Shown one piece after another: positions 1 through 6,927 of a stretch of DNA of 10,810 nucleotides. The translations under genes were made by a program, and so were the position numbers. Within the stretch, counting starts at the first letter, position 1; each line of letters begins with the position of its first letter. The DNA comes from Chitinophaga pinensis. GTDB lineage: Bacteria > Bacteroidota > Bacteroidia > Flavobacteriales_D > Crocinitomicaceae. Under the pieces are notes generated by a model. The model was not told where the DNA came from. It saw only the letters and a program-made list of their open reading frames with translations, and searched no databases. Location: contig CAMATR010000030.1 of NCBI GenBank assembly GCA_945861175.1, positions 1 to 10,810 on the forward strand, written 5' to 3'.

Positions 1-1
1 A

Positions 2-274
2 TTAAGCGCTTTGAACGTTGATGAGAGTGGATTAGATGAGATGGATATACGAATTTTGAAATGCATTATTGAAAAATTCAATGGGGGGCCAGTTGGTCTC
101 ACTACTATCGCAACTGCAATTGGTGAAAATGCCGGCACCTTGGAAGAAGTATATGAACCTTTTCTAATTCAAGAAGGATTCTTGTTGAGAACCCCTCGGG
201 GCAGAAAAGCTACAGAAAGAGCATTTCGTCATCTGGGCAAGGATTTAGGCTGGACACAGAGCGGATTATTTTGA
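2..274 (+). CDS. ruvB: Holliday junction branch migration helicase RuvB, C-terminal fragment
   Basis: This is the 3' end of ruvB. The reading frame is open to the left edge (codons from base 2, beginning LSALNVDESGLDEMD) and stops with TGA at 272-274, so about 90 of the usual ~340 residues are visible. RuvB is the AAA+ motor that, with RuvA, drives Holliday junction branch migration during recombination and repair. The Walker motifs lie outside the window. What is visible is the C-terminal winged-helix domain III that contacts DNA: the ALNVDExGLDEMD entry helix, the GGPVGLTTIA segment, and the EPFLIQEGFLLRTPRGRKAT segment with its basic turn, all typical of RuvB. A TTG at 11 could be mistaken for a start but is an ordinary internal Leu codon. 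queG begins one base after the stop, so the two genes are probably co-transcribed and translationally coupled. Confidence 0.95.
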   Translation, partial: LSALNVDESGLDEMDIRILKCIIEKFNGGPVGLTTIATAIGENAGTLEEVYEPFLIQEGFLLRTPRGRKATERAFRHLGKDLGWTQSGLF

Positions 275-275
275 T

Positions 276-1211
276 ATGTCTAACTTACTTAAAGTAGCGC
301 GCACTCAATTAATTAAACAGAAAGCATCAGAATTAGGCTTTTTTCACTGCAGTATTTCCCAAGTTGAATTTTTAGAGCAAGAAGCCAAACAATTAGAGGA
401 TTGGTTAATAAAGACTTATCATGGGAAAATGGCTTACATGGAAAACCACTTCGATAAACGATTGAATCCGGGTTTATTGGTGGAGGACTCTAAGAGTGTT
501 ATTACTTTGCTCTTCAATTATTACACAGACAATCAGCAATTAGATTTAACAGCGCCAAAAATTTCTAAATATGCACATGGTGAGGATTATCATTTTGTTG
601 TAAAGGATAAATTAAAACTATTATTAGAATTTATTCAGACTGCGATTGGAGAAGTGCATGGGAGAGCCTTTGTTGATTCAGCGCCAGTTATGGATAAGGC
701 ATGGGCAAAAAAATCAGGAGCAGGATGGATGGGTAAACATTCGAATATCATTAATAAACAAAACGGGTCATTTTTCTTCATTGCAGAATTGATTATTGAT
801 TTAGATTTAGAAGCGGATGGTCCTATAAAAGATTATTGTGGAACCTGCACAAAATGTATTGATGCATGTCCAACTGATGCAATCGTTCAACCTTATGTGG
901 TTGATGGATCAAAATGTATTTCTTATTTGACTATAGAATTAAAAGATGCATTATTACCTTCTGAATTTCGTAATAAAATGGATAATTGGATGTTTGGGTG
1001 TGATATATGTCAGGATGTATGTCCTTGGAATCGGTTTTCTAAACCTAATAATGAACCTCGATTCGAACCGCATAAAGATTTATTGAAATTACAAAGGCAT
1101 GAATGGACTGAATTGACTGAAGAATTATTCCAAGAATTATTTAAAATTAGTCCTGTGAAACGCACGAAGTACGAAGGATTGAAAAGGAATATCCAGTTTT
1201 TGGTTGATTGA
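276..1211 (+). CDS. queG: Epoxyqueuosine reductase QueG
   Basis: QueG is a cytoplasmic cobalamin- and Fe-S-dependent enzyme that reduces epoxyqueuosine to queuosine in tRNA anticodons (GUN tRNAs), the last step of queuosine synthesis. The 311-residue protein contains the family's VDSAPVMDKAWA segment (about residues 133-144, with the conserved Asp134). It also has a ferredoxin-like pair of 4Fe-4S motifs. The first is CxxCxxCxxxCP (Cys188, 191, 194, 198). The second is made of Cys214 plus CDICQDVCPWN (Cys242, 245, 249). The C-terminal RTKYEGLKRN motif is also typical, so all expected ligands are present and the gene looks intact. The ATG lies one base after the ruvB stop and no better start exists. 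There are no other queuosine genes in the window. Function is inferred from family motifs, which are diagnostic. Confidence 0.95.
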   Translation: MSNLLKVARTQLIKQKASELGFFHCSISQVEFLEQEAKQLEDWLIKTYHGKMAYMENHFDKRLNPGLLVEDSKSVITLLFNYYTDNQQLDLTAPKISKYAHGEDYHFVVKDKLKLLLEFIQTAIGEVHGRAFVDSAPVMDKAWAKKSGAGWMGKHSNIINKQNGSFFFIAELIIDLDLEADGPIKDYCGTCTKCIDACPTDAIVQPYVVDGSKCISYLTIELKDALLPSEFRNKMDNWMFGCDICQDVCPWNRFSKPNNEPRFEPHKDLLKLQRHEWTELTEELFQELFKISPVKRTKYEGLKRNIQFLVD

Positions 1212-1326
1212 AAAATATAGAGCTATTTCTCTTTGAAGCGAAAAGTGTAATATAGACATTCAGAATAACGGTTAATTACTCCTGAAAGTGAATTAGTAAA
1301 AATCGAGAGTAAGCTTCTTTAAACTT

Positions 1327-1992
1327 CTACATTCCCATGCTTTTCAGCTGCTCCATGGTCATTTCTTTGTAACCTGACGGAATCGTCATGTCAAAGAGTT
1401 CTGATGCTTTTTTATCGAGTTTTTTATCAACTTTTATTACCTTCATGATCATTTTCAATCCATTGTTGTTAATTTCAGATTGCATTGGAAAACCCGGGAC
1501 ACTTTCATTTAGATAATTTTGTCCTTTCTTAGCCACCCATATTTCATTCGTATACCAAAAAACTGATTCTGTGCCTTCTTCATCCGTTATAATTGCTTTC
1601 TTGCAGGTATAACCTTCAATTACCTTGATTTCATTTTCCAATGTTACTTCAGTCTTCGGTTTTTCTGCTTGTGCTGAATCGAGCTCCTTCAAGTTTGATT
1701 TGATTGCGTTCTGTCCAACCATTCCACTCATCAACATCAACATTTCACCATTGCTTTCATTTGAAATGGTAGTCATATTCATCATTGCACCCATCTTCAT
1801 CTCGGCACGCGTCTGTTTTTCCTTGAAGTACACGTCTAAAGTCGATCCTTGCATCATACTCACGGCCATTTGCATATCAGGGTTGTCAGAAGTAGCTTCC
1901 ATTTTATAAGCGATATGTCCTTCAGTCATTTGCCCTAAAAGAGGAAGGGTTGTGCAAGTTGCAAGCAAAAATGTAAAAAGTAAGTTCTTCAT
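1327..1992 (-). CDS. Secreted methionine-rich protein, DUF4412-like
   Basis: A 221-residue protein exported by a clear Sec signal peptide (MKN followed by a hydrophobic core, probable cleavage after LPLLG near residue 20, no lipobox). The mature part starts with a beta-rich GHIAYKMEA segment and has a central region resembling DUF4412, a Bacteroidota periplasmic or secreted family of unknown role: extracted marks include YFKEKQTRAEMKMG, VIEGYTCKKAIIT and the FWYTNEIWVAKK stretch. I count 24 methionines in 221 residues (about 11%), concentrated in residues 30-95 and at the C-terminus, which ends EQLKSMGM. The gene is convergent with queG, with 115 bases between them, and lies downstream of rseP on the same strand after a 113-base gap, so it may or may not share the rseP transcript. 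The family assignment is by motif memory. No enzymatic residues are evident. A lipid- or metal-binding role is possible but unproven. Confidence 0.7.
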   Translation of the reverse strand: MKNLLFTFLLATCTTLPLLGQMTEGHIAYKMEATSDNPDMQMAVSMMQGSTLDVYFKEKQTRAEMKMGAMMNMTTISNESNGEMLMLMSGMVGQNAIKSNLKELDSAQAEKPKTEVTLENEIKVIEGYTCKKAIITDEEGTESVFWYTNEIWVAKKGQNYLNESVPGFPMQSEINNNGLKMIMKVIKVDKKLDKKASELFDMTIPSGYKEMTMEQLKSMGM

Positions 1993-2055
1993 ATAGAATG
2001 TATTATTTTGAGTGTATAGTTACAATAAAATGTTGAACAAAGAAATATTCTAGTA

Positions 2056-2068
2056 TCTGCGGCGCAGA
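2056..2068. other. Short GC-rich inverted repeat downstream of rseP
   Basis: TCTGC-GGC-GCAGA is a perfect 5-bp stem with a 3-base loop in otherwise AT-rich sequence, between the rseP stop and the start of the DUF4412-like gene. On the minus strand it lies about 38 bases after the rseP stop. It lacks a following T-run, so it is not a classical intrinsic terminator. It could be an attenuating hairpin, a regulatory half-site pair or chance. The rest of the 1993-2105 gap shows nothing I recognise, and no TAnnTTTG element precedes the DUF4412-like gene. Confidence 0.25.
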
Positions 2069-2105
2069 AAATCGTCCGAAGGTCAAAATTGCACACATAT
2101 CCAAT

Positions 2106-3530
2106 TTATGGGAACAACCATTTCATTAGGTCATTTCCATTGGCATAGAGAACGAGACTCATTAAAAGGAGGAATCCGATATATTGAGCATATTCTAAAA
2201 CCTTTTGAGGAGCTTCCTTACCAGTGATCATTTCGTAGATTAGAAAAACAACATGCCCACCATCTAATGCAGGAATTGGGAGTATATTCATGAAAGCGAG
2301 AATAATCGAAATCAATGCAGTTGTCATCCAGAATTGTTGCCAATCCCAAACTGGAGGAAACATATTTCCAATTGCTGCAAAACCACCAATGCTTGAAGCG
2401 CCTTTTTTAGTGAACATAAATTTAAGCTGGGCACTATAGTCGCTCAGGGTATGAAAACCTTTGTCAATTCCTGTGCTAATAGCTTCGCCAAATCCGTAGT
2501 ATTTATTTTTCACTTCACTTGCATCGACATAATCCGTAACCATTACATTAAAACCAATAACACCCTCAACATTTACTTTTGGCTGCAGGATAATAGTGTC
2601 TTTACCACGTAAAATGGTAACATCAGCCCGCTCTCCTTTGGATGCATATAAATAACGTTGAATATCATCATAGTAAGCAATTTTATTGTTATTGATAAAA
2701 AGTATTTTGTCACCTTCTTTTAACCCAACTTTCGCTGCAGCTTTCTCAGGCAAAACACTGTCAACCACAACAGATTTATGCCTTAACCCAAAAGAAGGGA
2801 AAGCACCTTTCTGAAATAATTCGTATTCAATACCTTCTGGAAGAGTAACTGTTGCTTTCGCACCATTTTCGCGTTGCACAAGTAGCTTTCTCCCGTCACG
2901 AAGCATAATAGAATTATTTATTTCAGAGATATTAGTAATTGCATCATCATTTATTGCTAGAATATTATCTCCGGAATATAATCCATACTTTCCTAAGTAT
3001 GGATGCACGGAGAGGCCAGCTTCCAGATTTTGCGGCTTGAGTTCCTCCTCGCCATAAGCGTATGTTAAACAGATGTATATAAAAATTCCAAGAATTAAAT
3101 TTACGGTAACACCACCGATCATTATTATAAGTCTTTGCCATGCTGGTTTAGAACGAAACTCCCAGGGCTTTGGAGGTTTTGCAAGTTGCTCTTTATCCAT
3201 AGATTCGTCAACCATTCCAGCTATTTTTACATATCCTCCAAGGGGTAACCAACCTATACCCCATTCAGTACTCTCGTTGTCTTTTTCAGCCGCTTCTATT
3301 TCAACATCTTCTGTTATTTCTTTGTTGCTGGAATTCGAAAACCAAGACGCCCTCCACTTCCCTTTGACTTTGTTAAATCGAATAAGAGCGAAGTACGGAT
3401 TAAAGAAGAGATAAAATTTTTCAACTTTTGTTTTGAAAAGACGAGCAGGAATAAAGTGCCCAAATTCATGAAGAATAACAAGTATTGAAAGGGATAAGAT
3501 AAGTTGGGCTGCTTTGATCCAGAATTCCAT
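2106..3530 (-). CDS. rseP: Site-2 family intramembrane zinc protease RseP
   Basis: RseP is an inner-membrane metalloprotease (M50 family) that cleaves transmembrane anti-sigma factors and remnant signal peptides within the lipid bilayer. The 474-residue protein has the HEFGH zinc site in the first membrane helix (His21, Glu22, His25) and the distal LDGGH motif (Asp423 as third zinc ligand) preceded by MNILPIPA. The GWLPLGGYVKIAGM segment (about residues 93-106) is the family's membrane-associated loop. Membrane helices lie near 8-28, 132-156, 402-420 and 445-463. Between them sit two PDZ-like domains, the second clearest at 257-320 (PEKAAAKVGLKEGDKILFIN). It is a little longer than E. coli RseP (about 450), partly because of an acidic, Ser/Glu-rich insertion at about residues 60-89 before the GGYVK segment. 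The ATG follows a 36-base gap that contains its own -7 promoter element. No sigma or anti-sigma gene is present in the window. Confidence 0.95.
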   Translation of the reverse strand: MEFWIKAAQLILSLSILVILHEFGHFIPARLFKTKVEKFYLFFNPYFALIRFNKVKGKWRASWFSNSSNKEITEDVEIEAAEKDNESTEWGIGWLPLGGYVKIAGMVDESMDKEQLAKPPKPWEFRSKPAWQRLIIMIGGVTVNLILGIFIYICLTYAYGEEELKPQNLEAGLSVHPYLGKYGLYSGDNILAINDDAITNISEINNSIMLRDGRKLLVQRENGAKATVTLPEGIEYELFQKGAFPSFGLRHKSVVVDSVLPEKAAAKVGLKEGDKILFINNNKIAYYDDIQRYLYASKGERADVTILRGKDTIILQPKVNVEGVIGFNVMVTDYVDASEVKNKYYGFGEAISTGIDKGFHTLSDYSAQLKFMFTKKGASSIGGFAAIGNMFPPVWDWQQFWMTTALISIILAFMNILPIPALDGGHVVFLIYEMITGKEAPQKVLEYAQYIGFLLLMSLVLYANGNDLMKWLFP

Positions 3531-3553
3531 TTTTAATTTTTTATTTATGGGTG

Positions 3554-3561
3554 CAAATATA
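3554..3561 (-). promoter_or_regulatory. Probable rseP -7 promoter element (TATATTTG)
   Basis: On the minus strand TATATTTG matches the Bacteroidota -7 consensus TAnnTTTG exactly and continues as CACCC, the same extension found at the prs promoter in this window. It lies 23 bases upstream of the rseP ATG, which leaves room for a leader of roughly 15-18 bases. No clear -33 TTG is found at 17-20 bases upstream, and the -33 region falls inside the end of the preceding gene. It suggests rseP can be transcribed independently of that gene. Confidence 0.5.
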
Positions 3562-3566
3562 ACTGA

Positions 3567-3929
3567 TTAGGCGGTAGTATTTTCTTCAGAATAGTATCCA
3601 TTTTGAATGAAGTAATCGAGCATTGATTCTTTAAGTAAATGTTGTTGCTCTCGATCATCTAAGGGGGGTAGTTGTTTATTAACGGCGAAATGAGGCCAGT
3701 TTTCTTTATCGCGCCCTTCAAAAGTATAATAACCATAGGGCTCTAAAAGGGTGCAAATTGCTATGTGAAAAAGGTCAGTTTTTTCATTTTTCGTGAAGTT
3801 CTTATAGCCTTCGCCCAATTCATTGACTCCAATTAAAAATAAAATGGCTTGAACATCCATTCCTTCACCAAACTTTTCTTCCAGTGATTTTTTCATTCGC
3901 TGGTAGCGCATTTCAATATCATAATCCAT
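3567..3929 (-). CDS. Small cytoplasmic protein of unknown function
   Basis: I do not recognise a named family. From the chosen ATG (3927-3929) the product is 120 residues beginning MDYDIEMRYQRM. A GTG seven codons further upstream (3950) would add MFLIFVT, but this stretch overlaps a promoter-like element and reads like translated non-coding DNA, so the ATG is preferred. The protein is soluble, with no signal peptide or membrane helix, and appears mostly helical, with charged and aromatic residues. A tract with LFLIGVNELGEGY and the later LFHIAICTLLEPYGYY looks like a conserved hydrophobic core. The C-terminal half has a DDREQQHLLKESMLDYF helix. It lies 36 bases upstream of rseP on the same strand, so the two may be co-transcribed. 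The codon use and lack of anomalies argue that it is a real gene. I believe similar proteins occur widely in Bacteroidota, but this is from memory. Confidence 0.8.
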   Translation of the reverse strand: MDYDIEMRYQRMKKSLEEKFGEGMDVQAILFLIGVNELGEGYKNFTKNEKTDLFHIAICTLLEPYGYYTFEGRDKENWPHFAVNKQLPPLDDREQQHLLKESMLDYFIQNGYYSEENTTA

Positions 3930-3934
3930 TGTCA

Positions 3935-3942
3935 CAAAAATA
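3935..3942 (-). promoter_or_regulatory. Candidate -7 element (TATTTTTG) abutting the start of the 3929 gene
   Basis: TATTTTTG on the minus strand matches TAnnTTTG exactly and ends only five bases before the ATG at 3929. If used, transcription would begin at or within a base or two of the start codon, giving a leaderless or near-leaderless message. There is no convincing -33 TTG at the expected distance, and in AT-rich DNA the motif can arise by chance. Confidence 0.35.
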
Positions 3943-4032
3943 AGAAACACTTTGAACCTGATTTCTTAAAAATTATTAAATCCCTCAATACTTCAATGTC
4001 GAATTTCTTACCTTTAAGAAAAATTATTAATC

Positions 4033-4665
4033 GTGAAAAATACGAACAAATTATTAACGGCGTTTTTTCTAGTCCTAATGCTCAGTGCATGTGGAAATAA
4101 GCAGAAAGAAAAAAAAGAAGTAAAACCAATGGTGGGATGCTTTTATACATACAACTCCGCTGCGACAACACTGGAATGGACTGCTTTCAAATTCACAGAA
4201 AAAAAAGGTGTTACGGGAACATTTAACGAAATAATAATAGAAGTTCCTGAAACTTCTGACGATCCTTTAGCTTTACTTTCAGCGCTGAAATTTAAATTGC
4301 CGACGGGCTCAGTTGAAACACAAAATGAACAACGAAATGGGAAAATAGCTTCTATTTTTTTTAAGACTATAGCCACAGATACCATATATGGAAAGGTTAC
4401 TAATTTGAATGTGAAAAATGGTTCAGCATTAATTGATATTCAAATGAACGGTATAAATAGGTCAGTTAAAGGTGTTTATACACTAAAAAATGGAGCCTTT
4501 GATTTTAAGTCATCGATTGATGTTCTGGATTGGAATGGTGCTTCTGCAATTTCGGCTCTAAATACTGCTTGTAAAGAATTGCATACGGGATCTGATGGAA
4601 AATCAAAGTTATGGACTACTGTTGACCTTTCTTTCAAAACTCAATTAAAATCAGATCGTGAATAG
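4033..4665 (+). CDS. YceI-like domain lipoprotein
   Basis: A 210-residue predicted lipoprotein. The signal peptide runs MKNTNK, then a hydrophobic core, and ends in the lipobox LSAC with Cys20 as the lipidation site, followed by a Lys/Glu-rich linker (residues 21-32). The mature part (about 40-205) resembles the YceI/lipocalin-like beta-barrel family, whose members bind isoprenoid or other lipids: note TLEWTAFKFTEKKGVTGTF near the start, then alternating beta strands with IDIQMNGINRSVKGVYT and a WTTVDLSFKTQ end. The start is GTG. An in-frame stop lies 15 bases upstream (4015-4017) and no ATG precedes the lipobox, so GTG is required to give the signal peptide. The likely location is the periplasmic face of the inner or outer membrane. 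It is divergent from the 3929 gene and 77 bases upstream of cvpA. Family membership is moderately sure; the ligand is unknown. Confidence 0.75.
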   Translation: MKNTNKLLTAFFLVLMLSACGNKQKEKKEVKPMVGCFYTYNSAATTLEWTAFKFTEKKGVTGTFNEIIIEVPETSDDPLALLSALKFKLPTGSVETQNEQRNGKIASIFFKTIATDTIYGKVTNLNVKNGSALIDIQMNGINRSVKGVYTLKNGAFDFKSSIDVLDWNGASAISALNTACKELHTGSDGKSKLWTTVDLSFKTQLKSDRE

Positions 4666-4685
4666 ATTTCGTTAACAAAAACGAG

Positions 4686-4714
4686 TTGAAACATTATATG
4701 TTCGTCTATTTTTC
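4686..4714 (+). promoter_or_regulatory. Possible promoter of cvpA
   Basis: TTG at 4686-4688, an 18-base spacer, then TATTTTTC at 4707-4714, one base off the Bacteroidota -7 consensus TAnnTTTG. It sits 28 bases upstream of the cvpA ATG in the 77-base gap after the YceI-like gene. The mismatch at the last position makes this a weak call. Confidence 0.3.
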
Positions 4715-4742
4715 TGGGCGCTTTTTTAGCTAATTTTCAGTT

Positions 4743-5384
4743 ATGAATTTTATTGATATTCTCATTCTAATTCCGCTGATTTATGCAGCTTACAAAGGTT
4801 TCAAACATGGCTTGATCATTGAAGTTTTTACATTATTAGCCTTGTTTGTGGGATTATATGCAGGAATTCATTTTTCGGATATGATAGCGGCATTTTTAAA
4901 GAAATCATTTGATTGGAAATCAGAATACTTGCCTGTTATTTCATTTACGCTTGTTTTTTTGGGAATCGGAGCAATGGTTTATTTTGCAGGTATAACGATT
5001 GAAAAAATGGTGAAGGTTGGCAGTTTAACACCTATCAATAAACTATGTGGTGTTGTTTTCGGTACCATGAAAGCGCTTTATCTCATAAGCGTTGTGATTG
5101 TTTTAGTTGAATCGTATGATGAGAAAGGTAAATTTTTTCCTCAAGAAAAAAAGCTTGCTTCACTACTATATAATCCGGTTAAAAAAGTTTCAGAAATCAC
5201 TGTCCCTGGTATAGAGGAAAGCACGATATTTTTAAAAAATTCATTGAAAGCTAAATCAGATAGTACCGGGCTGACTGAAGAAGAAGTCCTTAGAGTAAAA
5301 GAGTTAGCAGATAGCTTAGGTTTGGAAGCAAATGATGCCACTCAGTTGAAAGAGATCCACGAAAAGTATGTTCAGAAAAAATAA
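4743..5384 (+). CDS. cvpA: CvpA family inner-membrane protein
   Basis: A 213-residue protein with four predicted membrane helices in the N-terminal 125 residues (about 2-17, 22-45, 62-85, 101-122) and a charged soluble C-terminal tail of about 90 residues. The opening MNFIDILILIPLIYAAYKGFK, the following HGLIIEVF, and the later PINKLCGVVFGTMKALYLI match the CvpA (colicin V production) family. CvpA proteins are small integral membrane proteins, known in E. coli for colicin V production and linked elsewhere to envelope stress resistance; the molecular mechanism is not settled. The tail contains EEEVLRVKELADSLGLE, probably helical. The downstream gene starts inside the last codons of cvpA (17-base overlap), so the two are very probably co-transcribed and coupled. 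Confidence 0.85.
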   Translation: MNFIDILILIPLIYAAYKGFKHGLIIEVFTLLALFVGLYAGIHFSDMIAAFLKKSFDWKSEYLPVISFTLVFLGIGAMVYFAGITIEKMVKVGSLTPINKLCGVVFGTMKALYLISVVIVLVESYDEKGKFFPQEKKLASLLYNPVKKVSEITVPGIEESTIFLKNSLKAKSDSTGLTEEEVLRVKELADSLGLEANDATQLKEIHEKYVQKK

Positions 5385-5874
5385 ACTCATCTTTCTCTTT
5401 TTTCTTGTTTCTACTTTTTCTTATTCTCAATTGGGAGATGGTAAACTAGTCTTGCCTAATTTGAAGCTTAGAAAATCTGGTCCTTACTTCGGAGTCCAGC
5501 GCGGTAAATACTGGGTAGGTGAATTGGGCATGGAAATTCAATGGAAAAAGGTGAAATTGACAAAAGCATTAACACAGTCGATCCATTCAGGATTTAATTA
5601 TGATTTTAAGGAAAATATTCTTGGCTACGACTTTGGTTATTGGCTTAAAACCAGCAGGTTGGGTTTGACATATGGTGGCGATTTTATATTTCGAACAGAT
5701 TTCTATCAAAACAGAATAGGATTTACTCCATTGGTCGGATATAAGTTATTTGGATTTCATTTTCAGGCGGGTTACAACTTTCTAACACAGCCTGATTCAT
5801 TCAATAACACAAATGCCTTTTTTGTTAGTTTACGTTTTGTTTTAATTAATCAAAGAGATTTTAGAATAGATTAA
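5368..5874 (+). CDS. Small exported beta-rich protein of unknown function
   Basis: A 168-residue protein that I cannot place in a named family. It has a Sec signal peptide (MFRKNK, then a Phe/Leu-rich core, likely cleavage at TFSYS|Q near residue 20) and no lipobox. The mature part is rich in Gly and aromatic residues with alternating strand patterns such as GFNYDFKENILGYDFGYW, RLGLTYGGDFIF and FHFQAGYNFL, and it ends in a strand (AFFVSLRFVLI) followed by a polar tail. This pattern fits a small outer-membrane beta-barrel or a beta-sandwich periplasmic protein; about six to eight strands would fit. The ATG at 5368 lies within the 3' end of cvpA in another frame (17-base overlap), which supports translational coupling. 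A weak terminator-like structure follows. Confidence 0.75.
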   Translation: MFRKNKLIFLFFLVSTFSYSQLGDGKLVLPNLKLRKSGPYFGVQRGKYWVGELGMEIQWKKVKLTKALTQSIHSGFNYDFKENILGYDFGYWLKTSRLGLTYGGDFIFRTDFYQNRIGFTPLVGYKLFGFHFQAGYNFLTQPDSFNNTNAFFVSLRFVLINQRDFRID

Positions 5875-5881
5875 TTCAGTG

Positions 5882-5915
5882 AGGCAAATAAATCTTTATC
5901 ACTTATAGCCTTTTT
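5882..5915 (+). terminator. Weak candidate terminator after the cvpA unit
   Basis: AGGC at 5882-5885 pairs with GCCT at 5908-5911, with possible inner pairing of ATAA and TTAT, followed by a run of five T (5911-5915). The stem is short and interrupted, so it would be weak. Its placement, just after the stop at 5874 and before the prs promoter, is appropriate. Confidence 0.3.
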
Positions 5916-5929
5916 ATCCTTCCATTTGC

Positions 5930-5958
5930 TTGATTTTCTGAATAATTATGTAACTTTG
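5930..5958 (+). promoter_or_regulatory. Bacteroidota-type promoter of prs-rplY
   Basis: TTG at 5930-5932 (a second TTTG at 5925-5928), an 18-base spacer, then TAACTTTG at 5951-5958, an exact match to TAnnTTTG, continuing as CACCC. It lies 22 bases before the prs ATG, leaving a leader of about 15 bases. This is the best promoter in the window: both elements are present at proper spacing in front of a highly expressed housekeeping gene. It supports assignment of the organism to Bacteroidota, whose primary sigma factor recognises this element. Confidence 0.75.
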
Positions 5959-5980
5959 CACCCTCAATTTTGGATTGATT

Positions 5981-6916
5981 ATGTCAATAGGAGTGAAAAT
6001 TTTTGCTGGAAGGGCTTCAAGGAAACATGCTGAACAAATAGCTGTGAGTTATGGCATCTCCTTGGGAGATGTAAAAGTAATGGAGTTTAGTGACGGGGAA
6101 TTTCAGCCTTGTTTTGAGGAAACGGTAAGAGGACAAGATGTGTTTATAGTGCAATCAACCATGCCGCCAAGTGATAATTTATTTGAATTGTTATTATTAG
6201 TAGATGCTGCAAAGCGCGCCTCAGCCAGGAAAATTATTACTGTTATTCCTTATTTTGGTTTCGCTCGTCAGGATAGAAAAGATAAGCCAAGGGTTGCTAT
6301 TGGGGCTAAATTAGTAGCTAATATGTTAATGGCGGCAGGAGTAGATCGAGTTATTACGATGGACCTACATGCTGACCAGATTCAAGGTTTTTTTGAGGTC
6401 CCAGTTGACCATTTATATGCATCAACTATCTTCTATCCTGAATTAGAAAAACTTGACAATGGTAACTTGATAATGGCAGCGCCGGATGCTGGAGGAGCTA
6501 AACGAGCCAATTCGTATGCAAAGAAAATGAATACGAGTTTAGCCATGTGTCACAAACAAAGAAAAGAGGCCAATGTTATTGCGGAAATGACAGTGATAGG
6601 TGATGTTGAGGGCAAAGATGTTATTCTTATTGATGATATGTGCGATACAGCTGGAACACTTGCGAAAGCTGCTGATCTTTTTATTGAAAAAGGAGCGCTT
6701 AGTGTTAGAGCTTTCTGCACGCACGCTGTGCTTTCTGGGCCAGCACATGAAAGAATAGAACAATCTAAATTAACAGAGTTGATCGTGACCGATACGATCC
6801 CATTGAAAAAACACAGTGATAAGATCCGTGTGCTTAGCACAGCAGATTTATTTGCAGATGTTATTCGAAGACTGGTGAATAATCAGTCTATTAGTTCACA
6901 TTTTTTAATCTCATAA
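5981..6916 (+). CDS. prs: Ribose-phosphate pyrophosphokinase (PRPP synthetase)
   Basis: Prs transfers pyrophosphate from ATP to ribose 5-phosphate, giving PRPP for purine, pyrimidine, NAD, histidine and tryptophan synthesis in the cytoplasm. The 311-residue product (family usually 309-320) shows the early FSDGE motif (36-40), the catalytic flexible loop FARQDRKDKPR (94-104), MDLHADQIQGFF (127-138, His130), the GGAKRAN loop with catalytic Lys174, and the PRPP/ribose-phosphate loop LIDDMCDTAGT (216-226). All active-site residues I can check are present; Cys221 stands where many homologues have a hydrophobic residue. The ATG at 5981 is chosen over an upstream in-frame TTG (5975), because MSIGVKIFAG aligns with the usual family start and the TTG would shorten the leader. 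rplY follows after 11 bases, so the two form an operon. The protein ends SISSHFLIS, similar to other Bacteroidota Prs. Confidence 0.97.
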   Translation: MSIGVKIFAGRASRKHAEQIAVSYGISLGDVKVMEFSDGEFQPCFEETVRGQDVFIVQSTMPPSDNLFELLLLVDAAKRASARKIITVIPYFGFARQDRKDKPRVAIGAKLVANMLMAAGVDRVITMDLHADQIQGFFEVPVDHLYASTIFYPELEKLDNGNLIMAAPDAGGAKRANSYAKKMNTSLAMCHKQRKEANVIAEMTVIGDVEGKDVILIDDMCDTAGTLAKAADLFIEKGALSVRAFCTHAVLSGPAHERIEQSKLTELIVTDTIPLKKHSDKIRVLSTADLFADVIRRLVNNQSISSHFLIS

Positions 6917-6927
6917 ATACAAAACAA

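Noticed and set aside
1212..1326. Terminator between queG and the DUF4412-like gene
   Set aside because: Only a 5-bp AT stem (AAATA/TATTT just after the queG stop) is visible, without a stable hairpin or T-run; the gap holds nothing else recognisable.
6539..6840. Two antisense open frames inside prs
   Set aside because: Composition is that of the complement of prs codons, with no start context or recognisable domain; they are shadows of a well-supported gene.
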